From positions 372,001-436,000 of the forward strand of contig JAHISV010000008.1 of assembly GCA_018818065.1 (NCBI GenBank): 64,000 nucleotides of DNA, read 5' to 3'. Shown piece by piece: positions 10,501 to 19,378 of this stretch (within the stretch, counting starts at the first letter, position 1; each line of letters begins with the position of its first letter). The DNA comes from Bacteroidota bacterium. GTDB lineage: Bacteria > Bacteroidota > Ignavibacteria > Ignavibacteriales > Melioribacteraceae. The position numbers and the translations under genes were made by a program. The notes under the pieces are model-generated. The model saw only the letters and a program-made list of their open reading frames with translations. It searched no databases and was not told the DNA's origin.

Positions 10501-11108
10501 CAGGAGTCAATAATTTGAGTATCCGTTTTGCAGTAAATTGATTCTTTTATTTTATGAAGAGTTTTCCGTCTATCCATTAAACTGATTAACTGCTTCCTGA
10601 ATAGTTTTTTTGATCCAAACAGACGCACCAGTTGTTTGTAATCATTGACAAAATCTTCATCGGTCAAAAAATAATTTACAGATTCATCTACACAAAGCTC
10701 CAACATTTCAACAGCTAACTTTGGGTCGATTGGAACAAAATTTGCGTCAATGCCAGCTTCAGGTGAATATTCCTTAAGCAGATCGATACAGAAGGAATGA
10801 ATTGTTGATATGTTAGCCGAAACTAACCCGCGGCGAATATTCCTTAGCTTACGGAGTTTCTCGCTATCGGACTCACTTTCAATTCTTTCCTCAACTTCAT
10901 TAGCTATTCTGGCATTCAACTCCCCTGCCGCTTTATCAGTAAAAGTAATCGCAACAATATTCCTTAGGGAAATATTTGCAGAGAGCGCTATTTCAACAAA
11001 CCGTTTTGCAAAGACAAATGTTTTACCCGAACCAGCGTTTGCAGTTAAGGAAACATGCCTTTGAAAATCGAGCGCTTCAACCTGATGAGGAGTTAAATTA
11101 TTTTTCAT
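7569..11108 (-). CDS. addA: UvrD/AddA-type helicase-nuclease
   Basis: An 1179-residue superfamily 1A helicase fused to a C-terminal PD-(D/E)XK nuclease. Walker A is TANAGSGKT at residues 17-25, the DExx box is DEYQDT near 380, followed by VVGDEKQSIYMFRDAD and SIKLMTIHQSKGLEF. The nuclease motif IIDKLIF...IVDYKTD lies near 1070. This is the AddA architecture, which degrades and processes double-strand ends for recombination. The partner AddB is not in the window. The start overlaps the stop of the upstream histidine kinase by 4 bp (ATGA), so the two are translationally coupled. The C-terminal CIKC...RNKC tail has few cysteines, which could be a metal site, but this is weak. Confidence 0.85.
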   Translation of the reverse strand: MKNNLTPHQVEALDFQRHVSLTANAGSGKTFVFAKRFVEIALSANISLRNIVAITFTDKAAGELNARIANEVEERIESESDSEKLRKLRNIRRGLVSANISTIHSFCIDLLKEYSPEAGIDANFVPIDPKLAVEMLELCVDESVNYFLTDEDFVNDYKQLVRLFGSKKLFRKQLISLMDRRKTLHKIKESIYCKTDTQIIDSWNNLFAEEFRHIFFSRMEILSNSLQLINSEVMLLKPSAITSQVESILQNLNIENDVYDTYKTLCELGELILTKSSGEVKKRDYLSNKELIPLLVNDISTVENFFLDFEKIKFTQDNNFSNQELVSVGRSFIKLFDYVEMKYNEKKFARGFLDFEDILLHTLNLTSQEEVVKQLGEKFHYVMIDEYQDTNDVQYNIFMPVLNNLKQGNLFVVGDEKQSIYMFRDADIEIYQQTKNDLEVLEEKAKLISLPHSFRMFPEIAAFTNLVFANLFQNPDPLFGEVEYSNLICAKETDDKGHVEILTALDEEGSQTETDLIAARILQIIENDDSTCFDDIAILCRKRSHFKALEDKFSQYNIPYSVVGGKGFYQQQIVHDVCNYLSFLIDQNNNTALVGLMRSPFMGLSDANIFEISLEKGSNYFNKFSSFVLKNKYFEKNLEVLKKHIDVSATLTFSQLIRMILVDTGYWAMISILPDAIQLKKNLEKLITIASNYATQSFVTLYDFVKYLNLAIESNEDEGHAVVDEKSNSIKLMTIHQSKGLEFNAVFLFRTHEYGKDSSIRSKQIEIDKKYGILAKVNPQNNIFEEAVSPPILGLYNYVNNKKQLAELKRLLYVAITRSVKYLFITVTKPSKPRSDSFWGLLSQALPEIGEGEQSAYSSKLEYMYKKGDEFEFEEKTIDIELPVTYNLPLTAPTLSEESDTNYKESVLLVDSIEDQPSGEIISATKIAVYTQCPLKYQLTYELGFSYLAELVKTNTVTFDFNYREDDETIGLGDIKGSVVHRILDKGLEPHNYSVLLDLILEKEITRAVSLKEIGLLKSEITDLLDKYYLSDIYKKLLKYDNYKNEHEIYVAEEDYYFFGIIDKLIFEDGKITIVDYKTDNVKKEEIETKGNDYLIQLMFYANLVARKYSDYDTIELRLVFIQQPEEEFVRIINKADLDKFTRELKDKVKSIREKKFDKNESHCIKCHYTIGRNKCIKK

Positions 11109-14100
11109 GAACTAAATTTAGGTAATCTTAACATTATTGTAGTACCTGCTGATGAGGATTTTTCCACCGATATTTCGCCATTAATACTGTTTATAAATCT
11201 TCTGGCCATACTAAGTCCAATTCCCATCCCGTCTATTTTAGTAGTAAAATCCTTATCAAATATTTTTTCGGTTACCTCGGCAGGAATGCCTTTGCCATCA
11301 TCGCTAATCCGAATAAAGCAGTAGTCATTTTCATCTTGCAACGAAAGAATAATTTTTTCTGCTCCCGCCTGCATCGAATTTCTTACCATGTTAACCAATG
11401 CGCGTTTTAACTGGTCAAGATCCGCTTTAACCTTTACATCAAGACTTGTAAGACTTGTCTCGAGTTCAATTTTTTCATCAGAAAACAGATTTGCAACTTC
11501 CTGTATAACCTCCTTCGGATCCACAGTGGTAAGTTCAACGCTTGGCATACGTGCAAAATTTGAAAATTCCGAAGCTATGTTCTTCAATATATCAATCTGC
11601 CCGATAATTGTTTTTGTTACCTTATCAAAAATTGAATTGAACTTAGGAGAATTATCATCATGCGCAATCATCAACTGTTGTATAGATAACTTCATGGGAG
11701 TCAGTGGGTTTTTAATTTCGTGAGCCACCTGCTTAGCCATTTCTTTCCAGGCTGATTCTCTTTCCATTTCGGCAAGTTGCCCCTGACTTCTTTTCAAGTC
11801 TTTTACCATGGAATTAAAACCATCGGTAAGTTCTTTTATTTCCCCTTTCCAATTTCCATTGATTTCTATGCTTAAATCTCCACTGGCAACTGACTTGGTA
11901 GCACCCGTAAGTTTTCTTATTGGCCGCGAAATCTGATTTGCCAACAGTGTGCTGAAAATACCTATTAATATTGCCACTAGTGAATAGGTCCCAAATAAAA
12001 TCACGTCAAGTTCAATATCCGATAATGGAAGAAGGATAGAATTGAACAAATTACTTACTTCCACGATCTGTTTCTTATCCCCATAATTTACATAGGTATA
12101 GTAGGAGCTATATTCATAATTTTCAATTTTCCTGTTTATCACACACTCTTTCAATCCATCATATGAAAGGTTTTTATACGCAACAGGATCAATATAATTT
12201 TCCAGCAGTCCTACATCGTAATACCCCTGTTCGGAACTATACTTTAATCTATCTGGATCGAAGAGTGAAAAACTGATTCCCAGGTCACTTTTAGCTTTTT
12301 CAAAAAGTGCATTGGCATCCATATTTTCATTGTAATTATTTTGAAGATAGCTCTCAATGCCATCGGCTCTTTTACTCAACTTGTAAAAAATTGCCGAGTC
12401 ATTCTTTTCCTGGGTAAGGTCTTTATAATAAACCGCCAAAAGAATGGAAGGAACCATTGAAAGTAAAATGAAGGCAAAAAGCAATTGTGTCCGGAATGTA
12501 AATTGAAATCTTCGGTTCCTGTAGAAAAAAACAACCGTATAAGCCAGAACCAAAAGCAAAATGAATAACGTCTGAATGAAAAAGACCTTGAAAAAATCGT
12601 ACAAGTTCCAGCTTATGTTTTTCTCTTCAAGTACAACTGTAATTATCCTGAATAAACCATCAAAGTCGTTTTTTAAAACATAGAAAAGGTTCTTCTCTCC
12701 ATTTAATTCGAGGGTCATCCATTTTTCGTCGTGCTCGCTGAAGTTCTCTTCTATTATTTTGGAAATAATTTCTTCAGATAAAACCAGGTTGCTGACTGAA
12801 TTGACAAGTCTACCATTGTGAAAATCGAATATTCGCAATTTATCAAGATCCACAGTAGTATTATAGGACGCCAGCGATGTTGTTAAAAACGGAGGCATCT
12901 CATTATAACTAAGCTGGTTTGGATTGAAGAGAACTGAGACTTCAACATATCCCAGAAATTCGTTTTCATCATAAATCCTAACTATGCCATCAATTACGAC
13001 ACTTTGACTATTTCCAATATTTTTACGGATAATCTGAATACTCTCCTGTGCTTCTTCAAAGTTAAAGTTCTCTTCAACTTGTTTAGGAAATTCGAAATTA
13101 TACTTACCCATCAAATTTCCTTTTTCATCCAATATAGCTACCTGTGAAGGAATTGCTTCTTTTTGAAGGAGGCTTCTACTCCAAATTTTGAAGGCAAACT
13201 GCGCGTAATTTATATTGCCTGCATTAAACCTCCCCGGTATATCTTTTTCCGCAAGAGCTTCGTTTAATGTCTGGAATACCGTATACTCCAAATAATTTTC
13301 ATTCGGACGAACTATTTCATAAGCTGTTAGCTTAAGGGATTCCCTCTCCAGTTCAGAGTTATAAAAACTCAATAGATTGATAGACATAAACGAGGCAGTA
13401 AAAGCAAAAAGAAGAATGTTCTGTAATCCATCGCTTTTTTTCTGCAAAATCAAATAGGCTATCACAAAAGTAAAAATGACAAATACCGATCTGGAGAGAT
13501 CCGTTCCCTGAGGATTGTTTTGAAGCACATCAAATAGCAGAGCAAATAATTGAAGGCAGAAAAATGATATTCCATAAAACGTGAATTTGTTTTTGTCATA
13601 AATCCTGTCGAGGAAATTCAGAATAACTATTAAAATAATAGTCCCAAATAGTACGGCGCAGAATCCAAGCAGCAATAAGTTGAGATGCATAAGTATCGCG
13701 GGTAATTCCGGTAAAAGAGCCGGATCTCTAAAATATCTTAGTGACGAATCGAAGACGATGCTGTTAACCGAAGCTGAAAATCCTCTCAGTAAAAACAAAT
13801 AAAAAATCAAGAGTAAGAAGCTAAGGATAAGAAACTGGAATTTATTTTTCTTAGTGCTTATATATTTTTTCTTTTCTTTCAAATAGCTCAAAATCATATA
13901 GTAGGATGAGACACATACTATTAAAAAAGCAACAGCAGTAATAAAAAATTCAAGCGGAGACCGAACCATACCAAAGGCAAAGACCGAAGAAAAGTACGAG
14001 GCATTAAGTAAATCATTATCAAGAAATTGGGAAGGAATATTTAGAAAAAATATAAGAGATCTAAAACCAAGAACAGAAAAAACGATTACGAAAAATTTGA

Positions 14101-14935
14101 GGAATTTATACTTTAGTTCACTATACAGATAGTAATACTTGAGATATATCAAAAGAGCAAGGAGCATCACAATGATTGAAGTTATGGAATTCAAATTCGT
14201 TCTGAGCGTATTTAATTCATAATCCTTTGAGGGTTTTTGGACATCAACAATCCCTACCTTATTACCAAAATTATTCAATAAATCAAAAGAATGAACTCTG
14301 CCGTCACGTGAGTGTTGAGCCTGCGCGGTATAACTAATATCAAAACGCGTGTTAAATAATTCTGATAATTCTTCTGTAAAACTGAGCCTAGTATAATATT
14401 CGTTCTGCAAATAATACTGTTTTTCAAATGCATTACTTATCGAACAATAATACGTTTTTGAATCAAGAGAGAGATTTGTTCTGATGGATAAAATAGTATA
14501 AAGACCAGTTTCTCTGAAAAAAGCCTCTCCACTTCCATATCTGAAATGATTGGATAGATATTCATCTATCATGGCTGTTTCGTTCCAGGCAACCAGATTA
14601 GTGTCAACATCATAAATCTGAATACTATAGCTGCTAAACTCAGGATTTTCGAGTGTAACAAAAAAGTTTGGGCTTAGTTCTTCTGAATCGGTATGTAATT
14701 TACCAAGTTCTGTAAGTAGTTTTGAATTGGTTTCGGATAAGGATTCAACCCTGGAATTAAACAGTCCTAAGACCTCAAATTCAATTACCTGGATTTTTTC
14801 CTCAAGAGAATTACTCCAGTCGGAGTCTTGAGATTTAATAATATATGGAATACTAAAAATCTGTAAGAGAAAAATGATAATAACAACGAGAATAGAGTAG
14901 TTAATTATTTTTTGCTTTCTCTTATTTTTAGCCAT
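11105..14935 (-). CDS. Large NtrY-like sensor histidine kinase
   Basis: A 1276-residue membrane histidine kinase. A transmembrane helix at about 13-33 is followed by an extracytoplasmic domain, a block of several helices (about 250-530), another sensor region, two helices near 785 and 815, a second extracytoplasmic loop, a helix near 970 and a HAMP domain. The kinase core has the H-box HEIKNPLTPMKLS near 1075, N-box NMVRNSMQAGA near 1183, DDGKGIP near 1212 and GMGIGLS near 1235. The HEIKNPLTP motif is typical of NtrY-type kinases. No response regulator is adjacent. It is coupled downstream to the AddA-like gene and preceded by a DUF4783 gene 6 bp away. The signal sensed is unknown. Confidence 0.88.
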   Translation of the reverse strand: MAKNKRKQKIINYSILVVIIIFLLQIFSIPYIIKSQDSDWSNSLEEKIQVIEFEVLGLFNSRVESLSETNSKLLTELGKLHTDSEELSPNFFVTLENPEFSSYSIQIYDVDTNLVAWNETAMIDEYLSNHFRYGSGEAFFRETGLYTILSIRTNLSLDSKTYYCSISNAFEKQYYLQNEYYTRLSFTEELSELFNTRFDISYTAQAQHSRDGRVHSFDLLNNFGNKVGIVDVQKPSKDYELNTLRTNLNSITSIIVMLLALLIYLKYYYLYSELKYKFLKFFVIVFSVLGFRSLIFFLNIPSQFLDNDLLNASYFSSVFAFGMVRSPLEFFITAVAFLIVCVSSYYMILSYLKEKKKYISTKKNKFQFLILSFLLLIFYLFLLRGFSASVNSIVFDSSLRYFRDPALLPELPAILMHLNLLLLGFCAVLFGTIILIVILNFLDRIYDKNKFTFYGISFFCLQLFALLFDVLQNNPQGTDLSRSVFVIFTFVIAYLILQKKSDGLQNILLFAFTASFMSINLLSFYNSELERESLKLTAYEIVRPNENYLEYTVFQTLNEALAEKDIPGRFNAGNINYAQFAFKIWSRSLLQKEAIPSQVAILDEKGNLMGKYNFEFPKQVEENFNFEEAQESIQIIRKNIGNSQSVVIDGIVRIYDENEFLGYVEVSVLFNPNQLSYNEMPPFLTTSLASYNTTVDLDKLRIFDFHNGRLVNSVSNLVLSEEIISKIIEENFSEHDEKWMTLELNGEKNLFYVLKNDFDGLFRIITVVLEEKNISWNLYDFFKVFFIQTLFILLLVLAYTVVFFYRNRRFQFTFRTQLLFAFILLSMVPSILLAVYYKDLTQEKNDSAIFYKLSKRADGIESYLQNNYNENMDANALFEKAKSDLGISFSLFDPDRLKYSSEQGYYDVGLLENYIDPVAYKNLSYDGLKECVINRKIENYEYSSYYTYVNYGDKKQIVEVSNLFNSILLPLSDIELDVILFGTYSLVAILIGIFSTLLANQISRPIRKLTGATKSVASGDLSIEINGNWKGEIKELTDGFNSMVKDLKRSQGQLAEMERESAWKEMAKQVAHEIKNPLTPMKLSIQQLMIAHDDNSPKFNSIFDKVTKTIIGQIDILKNIASEFSNFARMPSVELTTVDPKEVIQEVANLFSDEKIELETSLTSLDVKVKADLDQLKRALVNMVRNSMQAGAEKIILSLQDENDYCFIRISDDGKGIPAEVTEKIFDKDFTTKIDGMGIGLSMARRFINSINGEISVEKSSSAGTTIMLRLPKFSS

Positions 14936-14941
14936 AATAAA

Positions 14942-15388
14942 TTAGTTGATTGAAATTTGTGAAATTTTCCAGAACTCATCGATTTTGGTTAAGGACACAT
15001 AAATTACCGCAGAATCTCTTCTGCCTTTATTTGTGAACACATATAGACCAGTACCATAAGGGCGTTTTGCATCAATATTTATTTTATTGAATCGAAAACT
15101 GATGTTTTGATTTACCGACAGAAAATCTTTCAGTACGTGATGGACTTGATTATTACTAAAATAACCGGATGAGCTTCTTCTAAGGCTAAGATATGTATTA
15201 TCTGAAAAATAATCTGAGAATAGAGATATATCGTTCTTGTCAATGCCCGCTTCAATTGTTCTGAATATTATGTTCAGATCAACTTCAGGCAGTGTTTCTT
15301 TCTGTTGGGATTGGAATACGAATCCATTGTTAATAAACAAAAAGAAAAGAATGACTGAGGGGTAATATTTTTTTATATGTTTATTCAT
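14942..15388 (-). CDS. DUF4783-like exported protein
   Basis: About 148 residues with a hydrophobic N-terminal signal (IKKYYPSVILFFLFI). The rest resembles DUF4783, a Bacteroidota family of small NTF2-like exported proteins: a helix with IEAGIDKNDISLFSDYFSDN, a YFSNNQ...VLKDFL segment and strands ending FWKISQISIN. Function is unknown. The frame is open to 15436, but the ATG at 15388 puts the signal peptide directly at the N-terminus. It precedes the histidine kinase by 6 bp, so it is probably the first gene of that operon. Confidence 0.65.
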   Translation of the reverse strand: MNKHIKKYYPSVILFFLFINNGFVFQSQQKETLPEVDLNIIFRTIEAGIDKNDISLFSDYFSDNTYLSLRRSSSGYFSNNQVHHVLKDFLSVNQNISFRFNKINIDAKRPYGTGLYVFTNKGRRDSAVIYVSLTKIDEFWKISQISIN

Positions 15389-15430
15389 ATCAAAATAAAT
15401 ATTCGATAAAATAACTATTTCAAAATACAA

Positions 15431-15454
15431 AAGCATACCAAATAAGGTATGCTT
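15431..15454 (-). terminator. Terminator of the FN3 lipoprotein gene
   Basis: Perfect 9-bp stem AAGCATACC/GGTATGCTT with a 6-nt loop, followed on the minus strand by TTGTATTTTG. It separates the lipoprotein gene from the DUF4783-kinase-AddA operon. Confidence 0.6.
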
Positions 15455-15484
15455 CCGTAATATATATATGGGTGCAGCTAATAA

Positions 15485-16339
15485 CTATTTTTGTTTAAGG
15501 CTGCCATAGTTCTTTTGCATTTTAGCTGGCAATTCCGCTCTACTTATTCGGCCTTCTTTTAGTTCTCTTTCACCTTCAACTAATTGATAAGCCCAATCAA
15601 ATACCATTCTTTCTGAAGTTACACTTCTTACCCTGATTTTAGCAAAATGATTATCCCAGGTCCAGACTACATATGTGCTTCCGGGATAAATATCAATATA
15701 TTTTACATTGTCACCATCAAGAAGTTGAATCCAACCGGGATCTTCCGGATCAGGTGCGTAAGAAATATCATATAAGTCGTAGGTACTGCCCATATCGATT
15801 AGGTCAGTATCCTCCCAAACGTTAAGATAAGGTACACCCTCGAAAATTTCAAAGAAGAAATCCGACCCATCATCATCGTAAGCTCTTACCAGATAATCAC
15901 TTAAGTCATAACCGCTTGTACCCGGGAACCGTGAGTAGTCAAATATTGCCTGATTGAATCCTTCGGGACGTGGTGTGTCATAAACAACATCATAACTCAA
16001 TTCACTTTCGTTTCCGTTATCATCATATGCGGCTACAGCGTAATATGTTGTTACGGCATTTTCAGCACCATAATCAATAAATGAATTATCTTCAGTACTT
16101 CCTAAGAGAGTATATCTTCCCTCATATTGGCTATTGTAATAAACATTATAACCAATTACATCACTTTCTGTGTTGTGATCCCAAAAGATATCAACTCTAT
16201 TGTCACCAGTTACTGTCCAAACATTTCTTGGTGGAGATGGGGGTGTATTATCATATACATAGTAGCCATTGTCATCGCATCCGGTTAGAGCTAAAAATAC
16301 CATTATTAGCATCATAAGGAATAAATTTGTTGTTTTCAT
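15485..16339 (-). CDS. Fibronectin type III lipoprotein
   Basis: About 284 residues. The N-terminal signal ends in the lipobox LTGC, so it is a predicted lipoprotein. A fibronectin type III domain follows (PPSPPRNVWTVTGDNRVDIFWD...YYAVAAYDDNGNES). The C-terminal half has no family I recognise; it is rich in Asp and aromatic residues. The start chosen is the second of two adjacent ATGs at 16339, because GGAGG lies 5 bp upstream; an earlier in-frame ATG lacks this. It is a single-gene unit with hairpins on both sides. A surface-exposed adhesion or carbohydrate-binding role is possible but not shown. Confidence 0.75.
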   Translation of the reverse strand: MKTTNLFLMMLIMVFLALTGCDDNGYYVYDNTPPSPPRNVWTVTGDNRVDIFWDHNTESDVIGYNVYYNSQYEGRYTLLGSTEDNSFIDYGAENAVTTYYAVAAYDDNGNESELSYDVVYDTPRPEGFNQAIFDYSRFPGTSGYDLSDYLVRAYDDDGSDFFFEIFEGVPYLNVWEDTDLIDMGSTYDLYDISYAPDPEDPGWIQLLDGDNVKYIDIYPGSTYVVWTWDNHFAKIRVRSVTSERMVFDWAYQLVEGERELKEGRISRAELPAKMQKNYGSLKQK

Positions 16340-16456
16340 CATAACCTCCAGTTGTTTCATTGTTTCATTATATACAGTCAAGTTGAATGCCAACATTTAT
16401 AGTGTAGTCAGCCTTAATTTTAGGATGAAATTCAACTTATGCTGGAAGCAAAAAAG

Positions 16457-16494
16457 AAAAGTGTCCGCTTTTCTATACAAAAGTGGACACTTTT
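16457..16494 (-). terminator. Terminator of the pyrRBC operon
   Basis: A 16-bp inverted repeat around AAAAGTGTCC/GGACACTTTT with one mismatch and the 6-nt loop CTATAC. On the minus strand it is followed by CTTTTTTGC, just downstream of the pyrC stop. Confidence 0.75.
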
Positions 16495-16513
16495 TTGTTA
16501 AAAATGGCAGGAG

Positions 16514-17803
16514 TTAAATTTTGCTAATTTCACTACCGACACAGATTTGTGAATTATTTACTGTTGCCAAAGATTTACCGGTAAGCAACCTTTTATCGAA
16601 GGGAGAATTCTTTGATAATGACTTGAATTTGGATTTATCAACTGTCCAGACAACATCAGGATCGAAGATTGTAAGATTTGCCTTCTCACCCTCTTTTATT
16701 TCAGGGACAGGAAGATTCAAGATAGTCCTTGGATTAATCGCAAATTTCTCAACTATCTGTTCAATCGTGAGGTGTTTTTTATGGTATAACTCGCTGAATG
16801 CTAATCCAACCTGAGTTTCCAGTCCAACTATACCATTAGGCGCGTAAATGAACTCAACTTCTTTCTCTTCAATAGCATGTGGTGCGTGATCACTGGCGAT
16901 ACAATCAATTGTTCCATCCTTTAATCCTTCGATAATGGCATTAACATCAGCCTGAGTACGAAGTGGAGGACTCATTTTAAGGTTTGTATCATAAGTTTTA
17001 AGAGCATCGTCGGTATATGTAAAATGATGAGGAGTAACCTCTGCGGTTACTTTAATACCCTTTTTCTTGGCCTGGCGAACCATTTCAACAGATTCCTTAG
17101 TTGAAATATGAGCTATGTGAATCCTGCCGCCGGCATATTCAGCCATCATTATGTCACGCATTACAATAAGGTCTTCAGAAATTGATGGTAAAGCCGGTAA
17201 CCCTAACTTAGTAGAATTAAATCCTTCATTCATATGACCGTGTGAAAGAGAGACATCTTCGCAATGTTCAATAACAGGGGCATTAACCATTGATGAATAC
17301 TCAAGCACATTTCTCAACATTCCGGCGTCTTTAATAGCAACGCCGTCATCGGAGAAACCCACAGCGCCTGCCTCATGCAATTCTAAAATTGGAGCAAGTG
17401 ACTCACCTTTTCTGCCTAAAGTTGCCGCGGCAACCGGATGCACATCCACCAGATGACCTGCAGCTTTAGCTTTAATAAGCAAAACAACCTCGGCGGAATC
17501 AATTGCCGGATTTGTGTTCGGCATGCAGGCAATACCGGTAAATCCACCGGCAGCGGCTGAATTTGATCCCGTTAAAATTGTTTCTTTGTCTTCTCTACCG
17601 GGTTCTCTTAAATGAACATGCATATCATAGAAGCCAGGCGCACAATATTTATCCTCAAAATCATAGACAGTAGAACTTTTTAATTCTTCTTTTGACAGGT
17701 CACCAATTTTTTGAATAATCCCGTCAACTATTAAAAGGTCAGCCTTTTTACTTAGTTTTTGATGGGGACTTACTAGTTTAACCCCTTTAATTACAACTTG
17801 CAT
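16514..17803 (-). CDS. pyrC: Dihydroorotase
   Basis: A 429-residue class I dihydroorotase that cyclises carbamoyl aspartate to dihydroorotate in pyrimidine synthesis. The metal-binding DMHVHLREPG lies near residue 60 and the catalytic SDHAPHA near 300; histidines of the binuclear centre are present in EHCEDVSLSHG and IAHISTK. The length is normal. AGGTGA lies just before the ATG. It is third in pyrR-pyrB-pyrC, 15 bp after pyrB, and is followed by a strong hairpin terminator. Confidence 0.95.
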   Translation of the reverse strand: MQVVIKGVKLVSPHQKLSKKADLLIVDGIIQKIGDLSKEELKSSTVYDFEDKYCAPGFYDMHVHLREPGREDKETILTGSNSAAAGGFTGIACMPNTNPAIDSAEVVLLIKAKAAGHLVDVHPVAAATLGRKGESLAPILELHEAGAVGFSDDGVAIKDAGMLRNVLEYSSMVNAPVIEHCEDVSLSHGHMNEGFNSTKLGLPALPSISEDLIVMRDIMMAEYAGGRIHIAHISTKESVEMVRQAKKKGIKVTAEVTPHHFTYTDDALKTYDTNLKMSPPLRTQADVNAIIEGLKDGTIDCIASDHAPHAIEEKEVEFIYAPNGIVGLETQVGLAFSELYHKKHLTIEQIVEKFAINPRTILNLPVPEIKEGEKANLTIFDPDVVWTVDKSKFKSLSKNSPFDKRLLTGKSLATVNNSQICVGSEISKI

Positions 17804-17817
17804 TTTTCACCTATAAT

Positions 17818-18738
17818 TTAGTGCATAGTTCCCAGTAAATATAAGACAGCCATTCTGACTGCCACGCCATTAGTAACCTGATTCAAGATAACCTGATATG
17901 GTCCGTCTGCAACTTCAGAGGAAATTTCGACACCCCTGTTAATTGGTCCGGGATGCAGAATCAGTACATCTTTATTATGCTTCTTCAATCTTTCAGAAGT
18001 AAGCCCAAAATAAGTTCGATATTCACGAGTTGTTGGAATTGATGCTCCGGCATTTCTTTCCAATTGAATTCTGAGTACGTTTAAAACATCGTTATTTTCA
18101 ATGGCATCATCAATCTTATGATAAACTTTAACACCCAATTCCTCAATTGCGCGCGGCATCATGGTAGAGGGACCACAAAGAGAAACTTCAGCACCCATGG
18201 TTTTTAATCCATGTATGTTTGAAAGTGCAACTCTGCCATGACCAATATCGCCAACAATACAAACTTTAAGACCTTCCAACTTTCCGACTTTTTCGCGGAT
18301 CGAATACATGTCTAAAAGTGCCTGAGTAGGGTGTTCGTGTGTACCGTCTCCGGCATTGATAATGTTGGCATCGGAAATCTGAGTTAGAAATTGAGGAACG
18401 CCTGGCGATTCGTGACGCACAACTATCATATCAACCTTCATCGCTTCAATATTCCTGACAGTATCCTTAAAAGTTTCACCTTTTTTTGTACTGCTTGTTG
18501 ATGTTGAAAAATTAACTGTATCGGCAGAAAGGCGCTTTTGAGCTAACTCAAAAGAAATCCTTGTACGTGTTGAATTTTCGAAGAATAAATTAACAATTGT
18601 TTTGCCCTGTAAGGTAGGGACTTTTTTAATAGGGCGTTCGAGTACTTCCCGGAAAGTAGTTGCAGTATCCAGAATCAACTGAATGTCTTCTTTTGGAACT
18701 CCCGAAAGGCCTAATAAATGTCTGCTAGATAACGACAT
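17818..18738 (-). CDS. pyrB: Aspartate carbamoyltransferase catalytic chain
   Basis: A 306-residue ATCase that joins carbamoyl phosphate and aspartate. The carbamoyl-phosphate site FENSTRTRISFELA is near residue 56, with HPTQALLDMYSI and HPGPINRGVE further on. It starts 2 bp after the pyrR stop and ends 15 bp before pyrC. No pyrI regulatory chain is present, as in organisms that regulate the operon through PyrR. Confidence 0.96.
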   Translation of the reverse strand: MSLSSRHLLGLSGVPKEDIQLILDTATTFREVLERPIKKVPTLQGKTIVNLFFENSTRTRISFELAQKRLSADTVNFSTSTSSTKKGETFKDTVRNIEAMKVDMIVVRHESPGVPQFLTQISDANIINAGDGTHEHPTQALLDMYSIREKVGKLEGLKVCIVGDIGHGRVALSNIHGLKTMGAEVSLCGPSTMMPRAIEELGVKVYHKIDDAIENNDVLNVLRIQLERNAGASIPTTREYRTYFGLTSERLKKHNKDVLILHPGPINRGVEISSEVADGPYQVILNQVTNGVAVRMAVLYLLGTMH

Positions 18739-18740
18739 AT

Positions 18741-19298
18741 TTAGTTCTCACTATTTTCGTTTGAAATATCCATTAAATAGACGGCATCTTCGCCGTCAAC
18801 TTCTGCAAGTTTAACCTTTACCTCTTCGTTAAAAGAAGTTGGAATATTTTTCCCAATAAAGTCTGCTTTAATAGGAAGTTCTCTGTGCCCGCGGTCTACA
18901 AGAACACATAACTGAATGGTGCTTGGTCTGCCAAGATCCATCAGTGCGTCAAGAGCTGCACGGACTGTTCTTCCGGTATAAAGAACATCATCAATAAGAA
19001 TTACATCTTTCTCATTCATGTCGAATGTAATGTCAGTAACCGACACTTCAGGTTGTTTAAGTCTTTCTCTAAAATCATCCCTGTAAAGTGTGATATCAAG
19101 AATTCCAAGTTCAACATCAGATTTGTCAATCTCGGAAATCTTCTTGTGAATTCTGTTGGCTAGGAATTCTCCTCTTGTTCTCATGCCTATTAGAACCAGA
19201 TTTTGAGAACCTTTGTTTTTTTCAAGGATTTCGTGGGCTAAACGAGTAATCGTTCTGTCCAATCCTTCTTCGTCAATAACTTTTGCTTTTATGTCCAT
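18741..19298 (-). CDS. pyrR: PyrR pyrimidine regulator / uracil phosphoribosyltransferase
   Basis: About 185 residues. The PRPP-binding motif VILIDDVLYTGRTVRAALDAL identifies PyrR, which binds pyr mRNA when UMP or UTP is high and has uracil phosphoribosyltransferase activity. The ATG at 19298 is preferred over an in-frame TTG two codons upstream. It heads pyrR-pyrB-pyrC, and its leader carries a hairpin whose loop matches the PyrR-binding consensus (19379-19398) and a terminator-like hairpin with a U-tract directly before the start. The protein therefore probably controls its own operon. Confidence 0.93.
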   Translation of the reverse strand: MDIKAKVIDEEGLDRTITRLAHEILEKNKGSQNLVLIGMRTRGEFLANRIHKKISEIDKSDVELGILDITLYRDDFRERLKQPEVSVTDITFDMNEKDVILIDDVLYTGRTVRAALDALMDLGRPSTIQLCVLVDRGHRELPIKADFIGKNIPTSFNEEVKVKLAEVDGEDAVYLMDISNENSEN

Positions 19299-19302
19299 AT
19301 AC

Positions 19303-19333
19303 AAAAAATCCTCGTTGACTTACGTCGCGGAGG
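19303..19333 (-). promoter_or_regulatory. Possible attenuator in the pyrR leader
   Basis: On the transcript, CCUC pairs with GAGG and an inner GAC pairs with GUC around a GUAA tetraloop, with a 3x3 internal loop between the two stems. Six U residues follow one base later, ending 4 nt before the pyrR ATG. This is short but has terminator shape. An upstream GAGG in the leader could compete for the CCUC strand. The role is inferred. Confidence 0.4.
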
Positions 19334-19378
19334 TCCTCTAATTAGTTAATATGTATGTTTTCAAGTTTGTCACTCCTT

